The position numbers and the translations under genes were made by a program. From contig JBLHJW010000014.1 in NCBI GenBank assembly GCA_047619465.1, positions 1 to 20,400 of the forward strand: a stretch of DNA of 20,400 bases, given 5' to 3'. Source of the DNA: CAYHDV01 sp047619465. GTDB lineage: Bacteria; Patescibacteriota; Minisyncoccia; Phycocordibacterales; CSBR16-119. The notes under the pieces were generated by a model, which worked only from the letters and a program-made list of their open reading frames with translations, was not told the DNA's origin and made no database searches. Positions 1 through 7,416 of the stretch are shown here, piece by piece; the first letter of the stretch is position 1; every line of letters starts with the position of its first letter.

Positions 1-935
1 TCAGCATCATCAGCAAGTCTCGCTTTTACCCCTGTTTTTCGATAAACAAGCTCAGGCAGGTTTCGGAGTAGTGATGATCCACCAGTAAGAATAACCCCCT
101 GATCGATAATATCTGACGCCAGTTCTGGAGGGGTCTCCTGGAGAACATCTTTGACGGCTCGGATAATAGCTCGAAGTTCAGTGTCGATAGCTTTTACAAT
201 TTCATTTGTTGAGACTTGTGCTGTCCGTGGTAGTCCTTGTATAAAGTCTCGCCCTTTAATAGTAGTGGTAAGCTCTTCTTCTACAGAAATAGCAGAACCA
301 ATTTTTATCTTTACATTTTCTGCTGTTTTATCTCCTATGGCAAGGTTGAAAGTTTTTTTAATATAATCAGCTATCGCTAAGTCTATCTTGTCTCCGGCGA
401 CTTTTACAGAAGTAGAAGCAACAATCCCACCAAGAGCGATTACAGCTACGTCTGTAGTTCCCCCTCCGATGTCCACAATCATATGTCCTCGAGCATCATT
501 AATAGGTATTCCAGCTCCAATAGCAGCAAGTACAGGTTCCTTCACTACACTGGCTGATTTTGCTCCAGCTTTGATAGCCGCTTCAACCACAGCTCGTCGC
601 TCAGTTGATGTCACTCCAGCAGGAACAGAGATCATGACATCTGGTTTAAAAAGTGTAAATTTCCCAAGAACTTTATTCATAAAATATCGAAGCATCGCCT
701 CTGTAACTCTATAGTCAGCTATAACCCCATTTCTCATAGGACGGTATGCCACAATACTCTCTGGGGTTCTTCCTATCATGTCTTTAGCTTCTATACCAAT
801 AGCCAAAACACTTTTATCTTCTTCCGAAACAGCAACAACTGAGGGTTCATTTAGAACAACTCCTTTCCCAGGTTCAAAAATAAGCACATTTGCTGTACCT
901 AAGTCTATTCCAAGTTTTTTAGAGAAAAATGCCAT
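1..935 (-). CDS. mreB: Rod-shape determining protein MreB (C-terminus beyond window)
   Basis: Bacterial actin homologue that forms membrane-associated ATP-dependent filaments guiding cell-wall synthesis and cell shape. Reading the minus strand from ATG at 935-933 gives about 311 residues with no stop before the window edge, so the gene is partial. Visible actin-fold motifs are phosphate-1 DLGT (residues 11-14), SVPAGVTSTERRA (about 103-115), EPVLAAIGAGIPI (about 133-145), phosphate-2 DIGGGTTD (155-162) and, near the edge, the adenosine motif VILTGGSSLL. The match to MreB/Mbl is strong along the whole visible length. The start MAFFSKKLGIDLGT is the usual one for this family. A TATAAT box lies just upstream. 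It is divergent from the priA side and separated from the upstream minus-strand gene by a terminator. Confidence 0.94.
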   Translation of the reverse strand, partial: MAFFSKKLGIDLGTANVLIFEPGKGVVLNEPSVVAVSEEDKSVLAIGIEAKDMIGRTPESIVAYRPMRNGVIADYRVTEAMLRYFMNKVLGKFTLFKPDVMISVPAGVTSTERRAVVEAAIKAGAKSASVVKEPVLAAIGAGIPINDARGHMIVDIGGGTTDVAVIALGGIVASTSVKVAGDKIDLAIADYIKKTFNLAIGDKTAENVKIKIGSAISVEEELTTTIKGRDFIQGLPRTAQVSTNEIVKAIDTELRAIIRAVKDVLQETPPELASDIIDQGVILTGGSSLLRNLPELVYRKTGVKARLADDA

Positions 936-945
936 ACGTAGAGCG

Positions 946-951
946 ATTATA
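946..951 (-). promoter_or_regulatory. -10 box of mreB
   Basis: Minus-strand TATAAT preceded by TGA (extended -10 type TGn). Its first base is 16 bases before the mreB ATG, predicting a leader of only about 4 bases. There is no room for a Shine-Dalgarno site and no clear -35 box. Confidence 0.5.
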
Positions 952-1010
952 TCATAGTCATCTATAACTGCAGAATTAGATAATAGAAATTTGTTTTATG
1001 CAAAATATAT

Positions 1011-1038
1011 AAAAAAGGATCGAAAAACGATCCTTTTT
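1011..1038 (-). terminator. Rho-independent terminator of the aspartokinase-like gene
   Basis: A perfect 11-bp stem (1012-1022 with 1028-1038) around an AAAAA loop. Read on the minus strand it is followed by a T run. It lies directly after the stop of the 1041-1961 gene and before mreB, separating the two minus-strand units. Confidence 0.8.
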
Positions 1039-1040
1039 AC

Positions 1041-1961
1041 CTATGTCTTATTTACTTTCATCTTAAAATACTGAAATGGGTGTAGATACCCCGGAATACC
1101 AAGATAAACCCTCCACCCCTCTTTTGCATACTTTTTAATAAAAGAGGTGGATTGCTTTCCAAGCAGAGGTTTACCGCGGAATTCAGTAGTAGAGTCTATA
1201 GACTCCAAGCCATCCAACTGCTCTCTTCCTATTGATTTGTGAAATATTAGACTCACACGATTATATCTACCATGAAGAGCTTTTAGAAAAATTAGACCAG
1301 TCTCATCTGACCCTTCGAGACCCAAATTAGTTATACCCCATTGTTTATCATGACCATGAATAACAGCAGCAAAGCCGGGAACAAGAGCAACGATTGAATC
1401 ATTCTTGAGAAAATCCCAGCTACGGATGTTTCTGTAGGTTCGATTGTAAATTGTATTTTTGTCTGGATCTGCAATTATTTGACGAAAAAAATATTCATCA
1501 TTTAAAGCTGTTTCAACTTCTAGACCCTCTTCAGAAAACATTAGTTGAACAAGAATAATCTGATAGATCTCACCCAATGTAAGTATTCCTTTTCGCCAGC
1601 AAACCTGATTTCTTGAAGACATATCTTTAATCTTCAACTTCCAGAAATCGAAAGCCTCATCCCATCTAATAGAAAGAAGATCTCTCGACCTCTGATTTTT
1701 AAGATGGGTAAGACTTTCCTTTGATATTTTCTCTTTAAAATATTTACCAACTCTGTTACAAGCAACCCTTGCCTTGTCTACACCAACTCTATCCCAAATT
1801 AGATCATAGATATCTTTTGTAGTTTTTCCTGGAGCAGATAGAACAACAATAATTTTTCTATCATACGCCCTAGCAGATATCTCATTAATAGAGGTTAAAC
1901 AATCTACGTACGTATTTTGCTGACTGCCGCCAATTTTCTTTATTTCAATATTTTTTACCAT
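1041..1961 (-). CDS. Divergent aspartokinase-like (amino acid kinase fold) protein
   Basis: 306 residues. The order of motifs follows the catalytic domain of aspartate kinase: KKIGGSQ (8-14, compare KFGGTS), a beta strand ending in SAPGKTTK (42-49, compare SA.GKTT), LGEIYQ (129-134, compare the GE..S motif), RNIR (177-180), VPGFAAVIHG (194-203, compare VVPGFIG) and LGLEGSDETG (213-222, compare LGRGGSD.TA). The TDVDG nucleotide-binding motif expected after residue 230 is not recognisable, and there are no C-terminal ACT regulatory domains, so activity as an aspartate kinase is doubtful. Another amino acid kinase substrate, or a regulatory role, is possible. The fold assignment is inference from motif order; substrate unknown. 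It stands alone between mreB and priA with its own terminator. Upstream is an A-rich leader with a weak TAATCT box rather than the close TATAAT seen at most core genes. Confidence 0.6.
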   Translation of the reverse strand: MVKNIEIKKIGGSQQNTYVDCLTSINEISARAYDRKIIVVLSAPGKTTKDIYDLIWDRVGVDKARVACNRVGKYFKEKISKESLTHLKNQRSRDLLSIRWDEAFDFWKLKIKDMSSRNQVCWRKGILTLGEIYQIILVQLMFSEEGLEVETALNDEYFFRQIIADPDKNTIYNRTYRNIRSWDFLKNDSIVALVPGFAAVIHGHDKQWGITNLGLEGSDETGLIFLKALHGRYNRVSLIFHKSIGREQLDGLESIDSTTEFRGKPLLGKQSTSFIKKYAKEGWRVYLGIPGYLHPFQYFKMKVNKT

Positions 1962-2041
1962 GATTGAACTTTTTTTTTAGATTACCAATAAGACCCAATC
2001 AAGTCAAACTAAAGACTCTGTCTCTTATTTAGTTACTCATA

Positions 2042-2047
2042 TATAAT
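2042..2047 (+). promoter_or_regulatory. -10 box of priA-like gene (leaderless)
   Basis: TATAAT with its first T 13 bases before the ATG at 2055, so the predicted transcript starts at or one base before the start codon. No Shine-Dalgarno and no convincing -35 were seen. Confidence 0.6.
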
Positions 2048-2054
2048 AGAAGTA

Positions 2055-3944
2055 ATGAATTTAATTTCAGTTATTCCAATAATGAAGGGTCTCCTCAAAA
2101 AAGAGCTAACCTATTTCTCCTCCAAAGACTTATCCGTGGGTTATATTGTTACGGTTCTTATAAGAAAAAAAGAAGTAAGGGCTCTTGTAACAAAAATTGA
2201 GGATCTTTCAAAAAAGAAAATATCTGTCCGAGCAAGTGATTTTGAATTGAAAAAAGTATTAGGTGTCCACGCAAAAAGCCCTCTAGATAAACACTTCGTA
2301 GAAGCTGTCAGGAAAACTGCCGAGTATCATGTTTTATCTGTTGGAGCTACTTTATTTAGACTAGTGCCACAAGAAGTACTAGAGAATAATCTAAGGAAAA
2401 AGGAACCAGCGCCTCATTTATCCCTCTCAGGATCACACGAGGAACTTGCATTTCAGGCCTCTTTTGAAGATAGAATTAGTTTCTACAAAACATATATCAG
2501 GGAGCTGTTTGCAAAAAAGGAATCACTATATATCTGCTTACCAAGCTCTAGAGACGTCGAGGTTTTTAAGGAGTCTTTATCTAAAGGAGTGGAATCATAT
2601 ATCTTTTCACTTCATGGAGACATAACAAAGAAAAAACTGAAAGAAACTTTAAATAATATAGATGATTTAGATCATTCCGTTGTTGTTCTTGGGACACCTC
2701 AATTTTTGTATTCTATAACAGATTCCATGCATACAATTATTCTAGAACACGAGAGTTCTCCTATTTACAAAACTTTTGTTGATCCACTTTTTGACATTCG
2801 CACCTTTGTTAGATTTCTTGCAAAAGAGCAAAAGAATAAACTTATACTGGCTGACACAATACTCCAGACTGAAACTATTTGGGAGACAAAGGAGGGTTCT
2901 CTAGACACACTTATTCCTGCGAACTTTAGATTTCAGGAGAAAAATGAAAGAGTCATATTGGACACAAAAGACAGAGAAGAAGGGTCTCCTTGGAGCCCTA
3001 TTACTGAAGAACTTAAGTCAAGAATAGTAAAATCTATAGAGGTCAAAGAGAGAATCTTTCTTTTCACTTTACGAAAAGGACTTGCTCCATTTACTGTTTG
3101 TAATGACTGCAAGAAAACTCTCACATGCAAAAATTGTGAAACTCCGCTTACCCTATACAAGCAAAAAACATCTGGAGAAAGAATTTTTGTTTGCAACACC
3201 TGTAAACATACGGCTGAAACGCTCACGACTTGTCCTTACTGCAACAGCTGGAATCTCACGCCTCTCGGTGTTGGAACTGAAATGATAGAAGACTATCTGA
3301 AGGAGAACATTCCGGAAGCACGGGTTTTTGTGCTAGATCAAAATACAGCCAAAACAAAGACTCAAGCAAAAAAAATAATAAAAGAGTACGAATCAACTCC
3401 AGGAGCTATAATGGTGGCAACAGAACTAGCTCTACACCACCAAATGAAAGAGGTTCCTCTTGTTGGTATTGTTTCATTTGACTCTCTTTTCGCCATTCCA
3501 AGCTTTCGTATACACGAAAGAATTCTCCACCTGTTGATACATCTAGAAGACATGTCCCTAAACTCTTTCGTTGTACAAACAAAAAATATTGAAGCTCCAA
3601 TACTTAAGACATTTAAAGACAATACTTTTATACAGTACTACAACAACGAAATTACAGAGAGACAGAACTTTAGCTATCCCCCATTTACGACTCTCATAAA
3701 AATAATCCCTGACACTAGGACTAGCAAGGAAGAAGTTAAGAAAATTGCAGAGAAATTCTTCAGTCAATATAATCCAAATCTTTTTATAACAACCCATAGG
3801 AGAGAAAAAGTTCCGGCTATCCTGCTAAAGGTTCCAAGAGAGGTATGGAATCCAAGTCTAATCATTCTCGACCATAATCTAAGAGGAGCTCTTTTCGGGC
3901 TACCTTTAACCTGGACAATCCACATAGACCCTGAACACACATAA
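2055..3944 (+). CDS. priA: PriA-like primosomal protein N' with degenerate helicase motifs
   Basis: PriA normally reloads the replicative helicase at stalled forks, using a 3' DNA-binding domain, a helicase core and a zinc region. This protein has 629 residues (E. coli PriA about 730). The zinc region is intact: C349, C352, C358, C361, C380, C383, C393 and C396 in four CxxC pairs, followed by LGVGTE (404-409) as in PriA. The C-terminal part (SYPPFTTLIKI, 540-550) also matches. The ATPase motifs do not. Where GVTGSGKT is expected there is LSLSGSHEELAF (122-133). The DEEH box reads ILEHESS (229-235). The GSATP motif reads ILADTIL (264-270). The motif V region is VATELALHHQ (454-463), and no QVAGRAGR is present. 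I infer a PriA-derived scaffold or DNA-binding factor without ATP-driven unwinding. The start is set by the -10 box. The bS21 gene follows closely on the same strand. Confidence 0.8.
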   Translation: MNLISVIPIMKGLLKKELTYFSSKDLSVGYIVTVLIRKKEVRALVTKIEDLSKKKISVRASDFELKKVLGVHAKSPLDKHFVEAVRKTAEYHVLSVGATLFRLVPQEVLENNLRKKEPAPHLSLSGSHEELAFQASFEDRISFYKTYIRELFAKKESLYICLPSSRDVEVFKESLSKGVESYIFSLHGDITKKKLKETLNNIDDLDHSVVVLGTPQFLYSITDSMHTIILEHESSPIYKTFVDPLFDIRTFVRFLAKEQKNKLILADTILQTETIWETKEGSLDTLIPANFRFQEKNERVILDTKDREEGSPWSPITEELKSRIVKSIEVKERIFLFTLRKGLAPFTVCNDCKKTLTCKNCETPLTLYKQKTSGERIFVCNTCKHTAETLTTCPYCNSWNLTPLGVGTEMIEDYLKENIPEARVFVLDQNTAKTKTQAKKIIKEYESTPGAIMVATELALHHQMKEVPLVGIVSFDSLFAIPSFRIHERILHLLIHLEDMSLNSFVVQTKNIEAPILKTFKDNTFIQYYNNEITERQNFSYPPFTTLIKIIPDTRTSKEEVKKIAEKFFSQYNPNLFITTHRREKVPAILLKVPREVWNPSLIILDHNLRGALFGLPLTWTIHIDPEHT

Positions 3945-3988
3945 TAGGCTTGCTCGATATGGCAAGATATGATATTCTAGCGAAGCTT

Positions 3989-4222
3989 ATGTCAAACAAT
4001 AAAATCATTACAAATATCCAGCGAAAAGGAACTGAGAACAGCGCAAGTCTATTGCGGCGGTTTTCACGACGAATGCGGGATATGGGAATCGTACGAAAAA
4101 TAAAAGATCAACGATTCCATGAGAGAGGGCTTTCCCCCCTAAAAATGAAGGAACAAGCCCTTCGAAGAATGGAGAAATCAAAAGAAATTGAGCGTCTAAA
4201 AAAACTAGGAAAGATAAAATAA
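3989..4222 (+). CDS. rpsU: Small ribosomal subunit protein bS21
   Basis: Small very basic protein of the 30S platform, which contacts the mRNA/anti-Shine-Dalgarno region. From the ATG at 3989 it has 77 residues. The signature is GTENSASLLRRFSRRMRDMG (residues about 13-32), matching the bS21 GE.FE.ALRRF.RR core, followed by a long basic helix rich in K and R. The frame extends upstream to a TTG at 3950 and an ATG at 3959. The 3989 start is preferred because it starts near the conserved core and a TATTCT box lies 16 bases upstream at 3973-3978. The gene follows priA by 44 bases and may be co-transcribed with it. bS21 is retained in many CPR genomes that lack other ribosomal proteins. Confidence 0.75.
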   Translation: MSNNKIITNIQRKGTENSASLLRRFSRRMRDMGIVRKIKDQRFHERGLSPLKMKEQALRRMEKSKEIERLKKLGKIK

Positions 4223-4247
4223 CACCAGAGCTCAGCTCTGGTGTTAT
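4219..4247 (+). terminator. 13-bp hairpin ending the priA-bS21 unit
   Basis: Arms 4219-4231 and 4235-4247 are perfectly complementary around loop TCA, starting inside the bS21 stop codon. There is no long T tract on the plus strand; the minus-strand reading has a more U-rich exit. The 3' arm runs into the -10 box of ybeY, so terminator and promoter are fused. Confidence 0.6.
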
Positions 4248-4250
4248 ACT
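4245..4250 (+). promoter_or_regulatory. -10 box of ybeY (leaderless), overlapping a hairpin
   Basis: TATACT with its first T 12 bases before the ATG at 4257. It picks this ATG over another four bases upstream at 4253, which is out of frame. Its first three bases form the outer end of the preceding hairpin. Confidence 0.55.
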
Positions 4251-4256
4251 TTATGT

Positions 4257-4652
4257 ATGAGATACGAAGAAAAAGATAATTTGGAAGTGATCAGAAAAAC
4301 CCAAGGAGATATTCCAAATCTTCCTTTTTCATCTGTTAAAAACTCAATCCTAGGAAAAAAGTACAACCTTTCACTTTCGTTTATAAAAAAGGACGAGATG
4401 AAAGACCTCTCTAAGAAACACAAAGGCTCATACAATCACATGAATACTCTTGCCTTTGAGTTAGATGAAGATTCTGGAGAAATAGTAATGAATCTCCAGA
4501 CGATTAGAATTGAGGCAAAGAAGCATGATCGGACATATCTTCCCAACCTTCTGTTTATGTTTATACATAGCTGTCTTCACCTTAAAGACTACAAACATGG
4601 AGATGAAATGGAAAAACTCGAGGATAAATACTTCAATAAATTTAATATATAA
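4257..4652 (+). CDS. ybeY: Endoribonuclease YbeY (rRNA maturation factor)
   Basis: Metal-dependent RNase involved in 16S rRNA 3' maturation and ribosome quality control. 131 residues, a little shorter than the usual 150-160. The family metal site H-x3-H-x5-H is seen as HSCLHLKDYKH with H104, H108 and H114, followed by the acidic stretch GDEMEKLE. The MNTLAFEL segment (62-69) stands where most members have the DVLSFP motif. The start is set by the -10 box. The gene ends in a strong bidirectional terminator. Confidence 0.87.
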   Translation: MRYEEKDNLEVIRKTQGDIPNLPFSSVKNSILGKKYNLSLSFIKKDEMKDLSKKHKGSYNHMNTLAFELDEDSGEIVMNLQTIRIEAKKHDRTYLPNLLFMFIHSCLHLKDYKHGDEMEKLEDKYFNKFNI

Positions 4653-4680
4653 AATCCCCCAACACTTGGGGGATTTTTTT
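4651..4680. terminator. Bidirectional terminator between ybeY and the small minus-strand gene
   Basis: Perfect 10-bp stem (4651-4660 with 4668-4677; core CCCCC/GGGGG) with a seven-base loop, T7 on the plus side and A4 on the left giving a short U tract on the minus side. It overlaps the ybeY stop codon and abuts the stop of the convergent gene. Confidence 0.85.
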
Positions 4681-4831
4681 AGCCTATATTCTTATTATCA
4701 TCCAACTCAAGTTTCTTCGTTATATCGAAAGAAAAAACTAACAAAACAGACAAAAATACGCACGCAGCTAAACATGGATATTGAATAACTGAACTAGTCT
4801 CTGAAATTAATACTACAATTAGAGTTTCCAT
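4679..4831 (-). CDS. Predicted 50-residue single-span membrane protein
   Basis: Unrecognised. The minus strand from ATG 4831-4829 to TAA 4681-4679 encodes 50 residues. A short N-terminal part is followed by one hydrophobic span (CLAACVFLSVLLVFSF, about residues 20-35), then a charged cytoplasmic-type tail DITKKLELDDNKNIG. The topology is what a small real membrane protein would show, and the stop lies exactly at the shared terminator, as for the other genes here. No Shine-Dalgarno was seen; a TAAACT-like box lies about 20 bases upstream. The gene fills most of the ybeY-ftsA gap (4653-4954). It could be a chance frame, but hydrophobicity pattern and terminator placement argue for a gene. Confidence 0.5.
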   Translation of the reverse strand: METLIVVLISETSSVIQYPCLAACVFLSVLLVFSFDITKKLELDDNKNIG

Positions 4832-4942
4832 AACTTTTTTGGAGTTTAATTAATTTACTGTAATAGTATATTGATAATCATGATTTGTCAAATATTATCA
4901 GTAATTAACACCATGTTTTCAACATATTCTAAATAATAGTGG

Positions 4943-4948
4943 TATATT
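4943..4948 (+). promoter_or_regulatory. -10 box of ftsA (leaderless)
   Basis: TATATT with its first T 12 bases before the ATG at 4955, so the predicted start of transcription is the A of the ATG. Confidence 0.55.
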
Positions 4949-4954
4949 AAAAGA

Positions 4955-6121
4955 ATGAAAAGACGAACTTCAGTTGGTTTGGATATTGGTACAGCTATTA
5001 CAAAGGTGGTAGTTGTTGAGCACGGAAAAGATGGAACTTTTCACATTCTTGGTACAAGCAAGTCCGAAACAAAAGGAATGCGTCAAGGGTACCCCATAGA
5101 CTTACCAGAAGTTACAAAAACAGTCCAGGAGGTTATACTTGAAGCAGAAAGAAAGACTGGCCAAAAAATTAAGCATCTTACTATGTCTATTGGAGGTGTC
5201 AGCCTAGAGAGCGTCACTGCACCAGGAGGAACAATCATATCTCGAGCAGACAATGAGATTACAGAACTAGACGTTGAAAAATCAATTGCAGAATCACTCT
5301 CGACACTAAACAGTGCAAACAAAAAAGTTCTCCATGAAATAGCCATTGAGCATAGAATTGACGGAGATCCAGTATACGGAGACCCGATAGGAATGAAAGG
5401 GCTTCGGCTAGATATCAGGACACTTTTTGTTACGACGCTAGAGAGACACTACAACAACCTGATAAAAATTGTGGAAGCCGCTGGAGTATCTGTAGATGAT
5501 GTTATAGCAACACCTCTTGCCACAAGTCTGACGATACTAAACGAAAGACAGAAAAATGCTGGCTGTATACTGATAGACATAGGACAGGAAATCGTAACAA
5601 TTTCTATTTTTGAAAATGGAAAGCTCGCGGCAATCAAAACCTTTCCTGTTGGTAGCTCGCACATAACAAATGACATAGCTCTTGGTCTTCAAATACCTCT
5701 AGAGGATGCAGAACTCCTCAAGACAGGACATATAATAGGAAGTTTCCCGAAGAAAAAACTTGAAGAGATTATTGAAGCGCGACTAGAAGATATCTTTGAA
5801 TTAATTGGAAAATATCTGAAGAAAATAGGCAGACACAAGCTTCTACCTGCTGGAGCGATCATTGTTGGAGGAGGAGCCGGTTCACACGCAACAGAAATCG
5901 TAGCCAAACAGATACTCAAAATACCCGTACGAATAGGACAAGCAAAATCGATCCTACCTCACAAGACAATGCGCCAAGATCAAACATGGTTTACAGCTCT
6001 TGGCCTCTGTATAGCTGACCGTTTCAATGAAAAAGAGTATTCTGGAGACAATATGATTTCGGATTTTTTCAAACCCATCAAGGATGTGTTTTCGGAACTT
6101 ATTAAACAATTAATGCCATAA
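4955..6121 (+). CDS. ftsA: Cell division protein FtsA
   Basis: Actin-fold protein that tethers FtsZ polymers to the membrane and recruits the divisome. 388 residues. Phosphate-1 DIGTAITK is at 10-17, the 1C-type subdomain covers about 85-160, and the adenosine motif IIVGGGAGSH is at 302-311. A C-terminal amphipathic helix (about 367-388, MISDFFKPIKDVFSELIKQL) fits the membrane-targeting sequence. The phosphate-2 loop is unusual: IDIGQEIVTISIF (207-219) replaces the usual DIGGGTTDIAVF, so the GGGTT residues that hold nucleotide phosphates are missing. ftsZ follows after 78 bases without a terminator, the classical ftsA-ftsZ pair. Confidence 0.92.
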   Translation: MKRRTSVGLDIGTAITKVVVVEHGKDGTFHILGTSKSETKGMRQGYPIDLPEVTKTVQEVILEAERKTGQKIKHLTMSIGGVSLESVTAPGGTIISRADNEITELDVEKSIAESLSTLNSANKKVLHEIAIEHRIDGDPVYGDPIGMKGLRLDIRTLFVTTLERHYNNLIKIVEAAGVSVDDVIATPLATSLTILNERQKNAGCILIDIGQEIVTISIFENGKLAAIKTFPVGSSHITNDIALGLQIPLEDAELLKTGHIIGSFPKKKLEEIIEARLEDIFELIGKYLKKIGRHKLLPAGAIIVGGGAGSHATEIVAKQILKIPVRIGQAKSILPHKTMRQDQTWFTALGLCIADRFNEKEYSGDNMISDFFKPIKDVFSELIKQLMP

Positions 6122-6199
6122 AAATCAATAATTGTTATTTATTACCATTATCTGCTATTATTAGACCACTAGAAAATATAACCGTTTCGTAATATACAT

Positions 6200-7366
6200 A
6201 TGCCTAAAATAAATCCAGACATTCAATCATTTGCTAGAATTAAAGTTATAGGAATCGGAGGTTCCGGAGGAAATGCGCTGAACCACATGATCGCTGAGAA
6301 AGTTGGCGGAGTGGAGTTTATTGTGATGAACACCGATACTCAGGATCTACACAAATCAAATGCTGACAAAAAAATACACTTAGGTAAAAACCTTACAAAA
6401 GGTCTCGGAGCTGGAATGAACCCTGAAGTGGGGCGAAAGGCAGCTGACGAAACAAAAGCTGAAATTCAGGATGTTATCAAGGGATCTGACATGGTTTTCA
6501 TTGCTTGCGGTATGGGAGGAGGAACAGGAACTGGCGCTGCACCTATTGTTGCTCGAGCAGCAAAGGAGCAAGGTATATTGACTGTCGCAGTTACAACAAG
6601 ACCTTTCTTCTTTGAAGGACAGCAAAGACAGAAAATATCTATAGGAGGAATTAAAGAATTGGAAAAGGAAGTTGATGCAATTATTATAGTTCCAAATGAC
6701 AGACTTCTATCTATAACAGACGAAGATACAACTTTTGATACTGCTTTTGCTATGTCAGATGAGGTGCTACGACAAGCAGTAGAAGGAATCTCTGACTTGA
6801 TCACTACTCCAGGAAAGATTAACGTTGACTTTGCCGATATCAAAGCAGTAATGTCGGACGCAGGTTCCGCTCTTATGGGTATTGGATACGCCTCAGGAGA
6901 AGGGCGAGCAGAAAAGGCGGCTCTAGAGGCTATCAATTCCCCACTTCTAGAAGTTTCTATTACAGGAGCCAAAGGTGTTCTATTTGCCATATCTGGTGGA
7001 GCTGACCTAGGTATACAGGAAGTAAACAAGGCTGCAAAGATAATCACAGAATCAATAGATAAGGATGCAAAGGTTATCTTTGGTACTATCCGCGACGAAA
7101 AGCTTAAAAAAGGTGAAATCAAAGTTACAGTTATTGCTACTGGTTTCCCAGACAATGCACCTAAAAAAACTATTTTCTCTGCAAAAGTTCAAGCTGAATC
7201 AAACAAAGAAAATGAACTACCCGAGGAACTAAAAGAAACTTCAAAGCCAAAAGATAAAACAGAGAAAGCACCAATCCCAAACACTGAGGATCTTGTAGAT
7301 GAGGATGAAGATGACGAAGATGATGACTGGAACGCAATCCCTGCTTTCCTAAGACGAAAAAAATAA
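6200..7366 (+). CDS. ftsZ: Cell division protein FtsZ
   Basis: Tubulin homologue that assembles the cytokinetic Z ring in a GTP-dependent way. 388 residues, close to the family norm. Motifs: IGIGGSGGNALN near the N-terminus (17-28), the GTP signature GGGTGTG (106-112), the T7 synergy loop NVDFADIKAVM (208-218), an acidic linker (about 335-375, with a run of D and E) and the conserved C-terminal peptide WNAIPAFLRRKK, which binds FtsA and other partners. The core is not degenerate. It is probably co-transcribed with ftsA; a possible own promoter is TATAAC at 6177-6182 or TAATAT at 6190-6195, neither at the distance seen at other genes. It ends in a 12-bp terminator. Confidence 0.97.
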   Translation: MPKINPDIQSFARIKVIGIGGSGGNALNHMIAEKVGGVEFIVMNTDTQDLHKSNADKKIHLGKNLTKGLGAGMNPEVGRKAADETKAEIQDVIKGSDMVFIACGMGGGTGTGAAPIVARAAKEQGILTVAVTTRPFFFEGQQRQKISIGGIKELEKEVDAIIIVPNDRLLSITDEDTTFDTAFAMSDEVLRQAVEGISDLITTPGKINVDFADIKAVMSDAGSALMGIGYASGEGRAEKAALEAINSPLLEVSITGAKGVLFAISGGADLGIQEVNKAAKIITESIDKDAKVIFGTIRDEKLKKGEIKVTVIATGFPDNAPKKTIFSAKVQAESNKENELPEELKETSKPKDKTEKAPIPNTEDLVDEDEDDEDDDWNAIPAFLRRKK

Positions 7367-7375
7367 TTTAAAATA

Positions 7376-7403
7376 AAAATACCTCCCAACTGGGAGGTAT
7401 TTT
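7376..7403. terminator. Terminator between ftsZ and a convergent gene
   Basis: Perfect 12-bp stem (7376-7387 with 7392-7403; CCTCCC/GGGAGG core with A/T flanks) around loop AACT. It is A/T-flanked on both sides and lies between convergent genes, so it likely serves both. Confidence 0.85.
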
Positions 7404-7416
7404 AAAAAAAATTCGT

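Noticed and set aside
151..714. Two open plus-strand frames at 151-366 and 388-714
   Set aside because: They are antisense shadows of mreB, which reads clearly on the minus strand with all its motifs.
6466..7155. 229-codon minus-strand open frame
   Set aside because: Lies wholly inside ftsZ; serine/proline-rich low-complexity translation typical of an antisense shadow.
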